Source: Notamacropus eugenii
Lineage: Eukaryota; Chordata; Mammalia; Diprotodontia; Macropodidae
Reading direction: 5' to 3'
DNA: 64,000 bases
Assembly: GCF_028372415.1 (NCBI RefSeq)
Contig: NC_092874.1
Span: 239,856,069-239,920,068, forward strand
Position 1 is the stretch's first letter. Every line of letters begins with the position of its first letter. The notes beneath the pieces were generated by a model. It searched no databases. It was not told where the DNA came from and was given only the letters and a program-made list of their open reading frames with translations. The translations under genes were made by a program, and so were the position numbers. This document shows positions 58,779 through 64,000 of the stretch, one piece after another.

Positions 58779-59288
58779 TGAAGACCCCTCAGGCATGAAT
58801 TCCCCCAAATCCCCACCCTTCTTGCCAAAGCTAAAATAATCAAATATCCCCCTTAGGCAAATAAAATGCTCCAGGATGGAGGTGAACCACCGAAGTTCCT
58901 GTCACCTGGTGTAACCTCGCCTCTTCACTTCCCCTTCACCACCCTCTTATGTCACATCAGCACTCTTCCCTTAAGTTCCATATTTGGTAACAAAAACCCT
59001 CATTAGTGAGCAATGATCCTTTCCATGTTCTTTGTGTTCTTTGTCTCTGGGGTAGATTCCTGCACTTAGATTGTACACCTGGAATCTCAGCCAATGGGAA
59101 GAGAGAGTAGTGGGCTTCTGCATTAGGGACTATATAATGTAGTACTCTACTCCACTCAAGTGCACTCCCTTGCTGACACCACCCATGGTCTTGCGGGAAG
59201 TGCCCCTCTTCGTGAGATTGCAATAAACTCCTTCTACCTTGAGAAGCCTCTGAGTTTAATTTGAGTAAGGGTTGCTGTACCCCACACA
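58779..59288 (+). repeat. Probable solo LTR of an endogenous retrovirus
   Basis: About 510 bp with LTR layout. The start is TG..., a CCAAT motif lies near 59092 and a TATA box at about 59131-59137 ('gactatataatg'). An AATAAA follows at 59222-59227, about 90 bp downstream, and the end near 59288 is CA after a short U5. Distance and order fit a U3-R-U5 of class I (gammaretrovirus-like) type. No viral genes flank it. Edges are approximate and no target duplication was confirmed. Confidence 0.6.
59130..59140 (+). promoter_or_regulatory. LTR TATA box
   Basis: 'actatataatg' in the probable solo LTR, with a CCAAT motif about 40 bp upstream. Function is inferred from position only. Confidence 0.5.
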
Positions 59289-59503
59289 CTGGCATAATTA
59301 ATTTCATTTCCTCTCCTTGTTCTATTTACTATTTGGACATCAATAGTAGTGCCTCAGCAGGTGTAGTATCTAGAACTTCTTTTGGAGTCTGGGGTGTCCT
59401 TTCCCTAGAGTTTCCAGCTAAATTTGCCCCTTTCTCAGCCTGGAATATCTCCCTGCCAGGGATATTCTGCTCTTTGGGCCAGCTGCTTCCACTTCCAGCT
59501 TGC

Positions 59504-59552
<49 letters not shown>

Positions 59553-59879
59553 CTTCCTCCTTAGGCAAGCTCCTCCCAGTCTGAGCTCCATGTGACCAAG
59601 CTCCATGTGATCATAAGCTCTATGTCTTAGACCTATTAATGGGCAGGGAAGATCTTCCTATCCTTTTAGCATTACAGACATCTAACCATCCCTGTGACCA
59701 TGGATATCTCCCATCCAGCTTGACCCCCTTCTCCTATATATGAACTCCTCCTAGGGTCTAAATTTGATGGAGGTACCTGGGCTGGACACCCTTCATCTTT
59801 CACTCAGCCATGCTTTTGACTTTTGGGACTTTAAAACCATGCCCCCATGCTGGGTACCTTCATATCAACTTCCATACAT
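59289..59879. other. Unassigned, apart from the (TC)n tract
   Basis: Low-copy sequence with no gene. The phrase 'ctccatgtgaccaagctcc' is a small local duplication at 59586-59614. Confidence 0.35.
59510..59552. repeat. (TC)n microsatellite
   Basis: About 20 uninterrupted TC units. Confidence 0.95.
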
Positions 59880-60062
59880 CCTTTTAGCTCCCCCTTTTTT
59901 TTCTTTTTGTTATCTTCCCTTATTAGCAAGTAAGTACCTTGACTGTCAAGGACTCTGTATTTTTGCTTGAATTTGTATCCCCAGTATTAGCACTCTCATG
60001 TAAAACAAGTGCTTATTTTTCTTATTTACCTAGTTATTCATTCATACATTCATTTATTTATT
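59880..60062 (+). repeat. L2 LINE 3' end
   Basis: 'taagtaccttgactgtcaag', 'tttgcttgaatttgtatccc' and 'cagtattagcactctcatg' in sense, closing with ATTCATTCAT-type terminal repeats. Confidence 0.65.
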
Positions 60063-60082
60063 CATTTGTTTTGTTTATTTAG

Positions 60083-60298
60083 TCCTTCCTTTCCTTTCCT
60101 TTCTTCTTTTCTCTTTGCTTTCTTTTTACCTTCCTTCCCTCTCTCCCTTCCTGCTTCCCTCCTTCTTTTTTCCTTGCTTCCATCCTCTTCTCTTTTCTTT
60201 CTTCCCTCCCTCTCTTTCTTTCTTCCCTCCCTCCCTTCCTTCCTTCCTTCCTTCCTTCCTTCCTTCCTTCCTTCCTTCCTTCCTTCCCTCCCTTTTCT
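60083..60298. repeat. Pyrimidine-rich tract with (TTCC)n core
   Basis: About 215 bp almost without purines, with a pure TTCC array at 60230-60290. Confidence 0.9.
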
Positions 60299-60705
60299 CA
60301 TAATTCTGTAAGCATCTAAGATATTTTCAAAGCAAATAATCTGTTTTTCTCTTTTTTATATTTTTGATTGCTTCTGTTTTAAGAAATATCCATATTTTTT
60401 CATGATTAGTGACAGGTTTCTAGGATATATCAGCTTTGGATACCTTGAGAACACATTATTCAATTCCTTTTTGCAGTTTCTGTTAGGTGCAGAATAGTCA
60501 TGTATTATTTGAATTTGCTTTCATTTATATTTGAAGGTCTTTGTCCTGGACATTTCTAGAATTTGCTGGATTCATTGGAATTGCCAGATTTAACCACTTT
60601 GTGTCTTGGAGTTTACAGCATAAGTTTTATTTTTTCTTCTCTAGACATTTGTAATGTCAATCAAATTAGGATCTTTTGCTGTTTTTGTTTTACTAAAAGT
60701 GCCTC
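60299..60705. other. Unassigned intergenic DNA
   Basis: No gene or nameable repeat recognised. Confidence 0.4.
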
Positions 60706-61017
60706 TGATTGAATAATATGACTGGGGAGGATCTTTCCCACCCATTGATGGGTCTGCCTATTGTGGGAGGCTTGATTAGGGGAGCTGTTTGGTAGGAGGG
60801 TCCCAAATACTTTTTATTTTTTCTATTGAGGCACTGGGTCAGAGGGTTATGCCCTCTGGCTCTAAAAAGTGTATAAATACTCTGAGGGTGAGGTTCTTGG
60901 GGCTTACTGACTGGAAGTATTTCTTTGGCTAGAGAGTCTCTGCGAAGCCAATAAAGAGCCCCCAACTAAAACCCAGAAGTTGATGCTCTAGTAACTGCGT
61001 ATGTATGTAATGGTCAG
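60706..61017 (+). repeat. Probable solo LTR of an endogenous retrovirus
   Basis: About 310 bp starting TGATTG. TATA box at about 60871 ('gtgtataaatactc'), an AATAAA at about 60950 ('gccaataaagagcc') and a probable CA end near 61010-61017. It differs from the LTR at 58779. No viral genes nearby. Ends are approximate. Confidence 0.55.
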
Positions 61018-62539
61018 GCATTTTGGAAGCAATGTCTGTTGATTTATTTTTGATTTCTCTGAAATTTTGATTTTTTCTGATACCCGTGTTTGATTAAAGA
61101 GATTGTTGATCCCTCAAAAGTTGCCTTTCCTTTTATAAATGCAGATCTAAGAACCTGTTGTCATAGGTCCCCTGTGTATGTTGGGGGTGCTTACTGACAC
61201 AACATTCTCTGGATTTTTTGAATCAGTACTGTTTTCTGTGTTCAGAGGTTTCTGACATTTTTCTTATATTATTTCCTGCATTGTAGTGTTCAGGTTTTTT
61301 GACCTGTCATATACTTATAACCCTTTAGTTGTATCTATGCATCTTGACTTTAAGACAAATATGTTTACTTGTATAGAGATCATGTTTTCTTTTTATTTCT
61401 CTTCTTGCAGATGGACCTTCAGTTATGTGTATATTTGCATGCCAATCAGTTTTTCTGTCTTGTGTTTCTTTGGTGAGATTTGCTGCTGTATATTCACGTT
61501 TTTCTCTTCTGTCATGCTGTGCAGGTCATAGATTCTGCTTTCACAGTCCTAATTTCTCTTTTAAACCATTTAGGAATACCCTGATCTGTTTTCTTGCTCT
61601 CTTGGGAATCTATGGGTGCCTCTGACTCATCAAGTTTTAATCCATTTTTATTCAGGATATTTGGTTTCATTCAGATGTATTAGAAGCCATATTCCCTTCT
61701 ATTTTTAATATTGTCCTTATTGGTTTATCTGCTTGTGTTCAAGGTAAACTGGGCTTTCTTTCTTCTGATACTTATGGTATTTTAGCCCCCTTTCTCCCCA
61801 TACTCTTCTACCATTTATTCTCACACCCTCCTCTTTAGTGGCAATTTCCCAAGGGCTAAACCTCAAAACTGCCTAAGCCTTCTCTGTACTGTGGAATTCA
61901 TTTTTTACTGGCCTCAGTTTATATCCCATGTTACTTGATGCTAGGTAGATGCCAGTCCCCTTCTTGTCCTGATGCAACCACACTTTCACCTCCCTCCCCT
62001 GCCTTGTGCCTTGCCCCAGTTCCCTCTTTCTTAGTTCTCCAGATAAATATTGGTACACTTAAGATGAGTTGCCACCACAGACAGAATGAGTTTTTCCTTT
62101 CTACATCTAGCAAGGAAATGTTGAGTGAATTCCAGAACACAAGCTTGTGGGTCCTGTTGTGTAGCCTTGCCAGAGTGTGAGATCTGGTGGAAAAGGGGGT
62201 GCTGAGTGAATCATTAGGAAATAAAGATTCACCATCTCTATTGTTAATTCATTAGGCTACTACCATATTAGAGTTCTCGGGATCTTAGCTTTTGGAGACA
62301 GTTGTAATTTAGTTAACCTCTTGCATATAATTCATATTTTGGAGAGGTCTGAGAGGTCATGATGATTGCGGAAAATGTCTGGTTCTTTATCTTGTTAGTC
62401 ACGTGACCCCAAAGTCCTTAAATAATGCTTTAAAATAATATTAGATTATATATTAATACTATCATGTCTCCTAGCAACACTTCTGAGTATATTTGGAAAT
62501 TCACTAAAGTAGCCCTTTGTACTTAAGATGATAATATTT
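61018..62539. other. Unassigned intergenic DNA
   Basis: No gene or nameable repeat recognised; open frames are short and without family resemblance. Confidence 0.4.
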
Positions 62540-62702
62540 ACAATTGAAAGTAAGCTTCTATAACTCATCTATTTTTCAATTAAGGAAACTAAAGCTACCC
62601 GGAGGTGTGAATGTCCAAGGTCACACAAATAACCGAAATGGGATTTAAATTTCTTTTATTCCAGCTTCTACGTTCTTTCCTTTACACTCAGCTGTGTCCC
62701 GA
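62540..62702 (-). repeat. MIR-like CORE-SINE, diverged
   Basis: 'aattaaggaaactaaagcta', 'gtccaaggtcacacaaataa' and 'cctttacactcagctgtgtc' in reverse orientation. Confidence 0.6.
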
Positions 62703-62848
62703 GAGAAAGAATGAAAGCTGTGTCTAATCATCAGGTATTTCAGTAAACCCTTCTGTCTTTCCCTCCCATCCTTTGAAGGAGATATTAATGAATTATTTTC
62801 ATTTGCCTTTTCTGGGATGAACTTTGAACAACTTTTCACCTTCTTGGA

Positions 62849-62903
62849 ACTAGGCAGCTAAGTGATACAGTGAACAGGTTACTGGACCTGGAGTCAGGAA
62901 GAC
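62849..62903 (+). repeat. SINE head fragment
   Basis: 'aggcagctaagtgatacagt' and 'ctggacctggagtcaggaag' are the tRNA-like head of a marsupial SINE; the rest is missing. Confidence 0.7.
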
Positions 62904-63059
62904 AGATAATATCATATTGTGTGATGCAATATGTTCAAGAGAATCTAATGTTTTAACCAAAATATGTCTAGTGAACACTTGGTTACTCAAGCACAATATC
63001 TATCAATTTAACTTAGCAATGGAAATATCTATTCAATACATCTACTGGTGGTAAGAATT

Positions 63060-63105
63060 ATTTGAACAAATTAAAGTGAAGTAAGCAGATCCAGGGAAAC
63101 AATAT
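63060..63105 (+). mobile_element. L1 fragment, left part of a split copy
   Basis: 'gtgaagtaagcagatccagg' and 'gaaacaatatgg' are the ORF2 end in sense, continuing at 63588. Confidence 0.55.
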
Positions 63106-63107
63106 GG

Positions 63108-63374
63108 TTCTAATAGCCAGCATTTATATAAGTGCCTCTTATGTAGCAAGAACTTTGCTAAACACTTTCTCAAGATTATCTCATTCAACCATTACAACGC
63201 TGAAAGGTAGGTGCCATTATTATTTCCATTTTACAGTTAAGGAAACTGAGGCAAATAGAGGTTAAGTGACTTGCCCAAGGTCACATAGCTAGTAAGTGTC
63301 TGAGACAGTATCTGAACTCAGGTCTTTCTGACTCCAGACCCAGAAATCTGTTCACTGTACCACTTAGCTGCTAC
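63108..63374 (-). repeat. MIR/THER1-like CORE-SINE, near full length
   Basis: 'tagccagcatttatataagt', 'attatttccattttacagtt', 'tgacttgcccaaggtcacat' and 'tctgactccagacccagaaa' in reverse orientation. Lies within a split L1. Confidence 0.85.
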
Positions 63375-63384
63375 ATACATTATT

Positions 63385-63587
63385 ACAATAATTTAAACTC
63401 ATGATTTCAAATCTGACCTCAGAGACTTAACTAGCTGTTGGGTGAGTCACTTCACCCTGTTTGCCTCATTTTCCTTATCTGTAAAATGAACTGGAGAAGC
63501 AAATGGCAAACCACTCTAATATCTTTACCAAGAAAACCCCAAATTGTGTCCCCAAAAACTCAGACATGACTAAAACAACTCAATAAC
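63385..63587 (+). repeat. Marsupial WSINE1/MAR1-like SINE, 5'-truncated
   Basis: 'ttcaaatctgacctcagaga', 'catttccttatctg'-type core, 'aatggcaaaccactctaata' and 'aagaaaaccccaaattgtgt', A-rich tail at the L1 junction. Confidence 0.85.
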
Positions 63588-63882
63588 AACCAAAAAAAAT
63601 GGAAAGAACAGTAACAAAAATAAAATGAACTCTGTAAAATTATAATGGCCATACTTGGCCCCAAAGAAGAGACAGGAGATGTATTTCCCGTCCTTTGCAG
63701 GGGCATGGAGCATTACATAGAATGTTGGACTTGGTTGATGTTGTGATCAGTTATAAATAACTGTTTTTCCCCTTTTTCATTCTTTATTAATGGATGGATT
63801 TGGGGTGAGGAGGACAGAAAGATATATTGGGAAATATCAATAAAGTGAAAAAGAGTAAAGAAAAATTTTTAAAAAATTTGCA
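63588..63882 (+). mobile_element. L1 3' UTR, right part of a split copy
   Basis: 'ggaaagaacagtaacaaaaa', 'ataatggccatacttggccc', 'gttggacttggttgatgttg', and an A-rich end at about 63840-63882. Confidence 0.7.
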
Positions 63883-64000
63883 AGGAATTTTTGGGCTAAA
63901 CTCTACATTTTGCTATCTGCTCCTAACCCAGTAGGGTTACAGTTGACTTTATATGAAAACTTAGAGCTGGGTCACAGCATGGAGATCCCTAGTCATGGAG

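Overview
The window reads as marsupial (metatherian) intergenic DNA and contains no recognisable multi-exon host gene. The marsupial call rests on repeat content. Many copies occur of a SINE of the WSINE1/MAR1 type (tRNA-like head, 'gtgaccctgggcaagtcactt' core, tail 'gaaaaccccaaatggggtca'). MIR/THER1-like CORE-SINEs are numerous, L2 fragments are dense, and there is a CR1/L3 reverse transcriptase relic. There are also L1 copies of marsupial type and copies of an RTE-like LINE. The species cannot be fixed from this alone.

The only clear coding sequence is an intronless, full-length, uninterrupted copy of nucleophosmin (NPM1) on the minus strand (CDS 37363-38247, 294 codons). It carries 5' UTR, 3' UTR, a short A tail and a perfect 16-bp target-site duplication. 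It is therefore a processed retrocopy, not the parent gene. It landed in the A-rich 3' end of an L1 and is young enough to keep an open frame and a CpG-rich 5' UTR.

Layout. 1-2.6 kb: unassigned. 2.6-5.9 kb: MIR, L2 and SINE fragments, partly nested. 5.9-7.7 kb: unassigned. 7.7-8.4 kb: SINE and L2. 8.66-10.97 kb: L1 5' region plus ORF1, broken by frameshifts. 11-14.9 kb: SINE, MIR, an L1 end, a (TTCC)n array and an RTE-related repeat. 14.86-17.24 kb: RTE-like LINE (minus) with a 13-bp duplication. 18-19.6 kb: CR1/L3 (minus). 19.6-28.3 kb: L2, L1, SINE and MIR. 28.6-29.9 kb: second RTE-like copy (plus). 30-36.2 kb: L1 complex in which an ORF1-only, HAL1-like element has inserted into an older L1. 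36.2-38.4 kb: an L1 with inverted 5' part, holding the NPM1 retrocopy. 39.5-42.2 kb: two L1 3' ends flanking an 0.8-kb imperfect palindrome. 43.3-47.9 kb: L2, MIR and a near-identical inverted pair of AT-rich blocks. 48.2-52.3 kb: MIR and L1 pieces. 52.5-52.9 kb: a (CCA)-type trinucleotide array. 53.4-64 kb: MIR, L2 and L1 fragments, two probable solo LTRs and microsatellites.

The elements do not form a pathway. The plausible link is that L1 ORF2 machinery mobilised the SINEs, the HAL1-like element and the NPM1 retrocopy, which fits the target-site duplications and A-rich tails seen. The strongest candidates for something undescribed are the palindrome (40.26-41.06 kb), the inverted AT-rich pair (45.18-45.43 and 47.12-47.5 kb), the HAL1-like insert with an unexplained 850-bp 3' segment, and the intact NPM1 retrogene.
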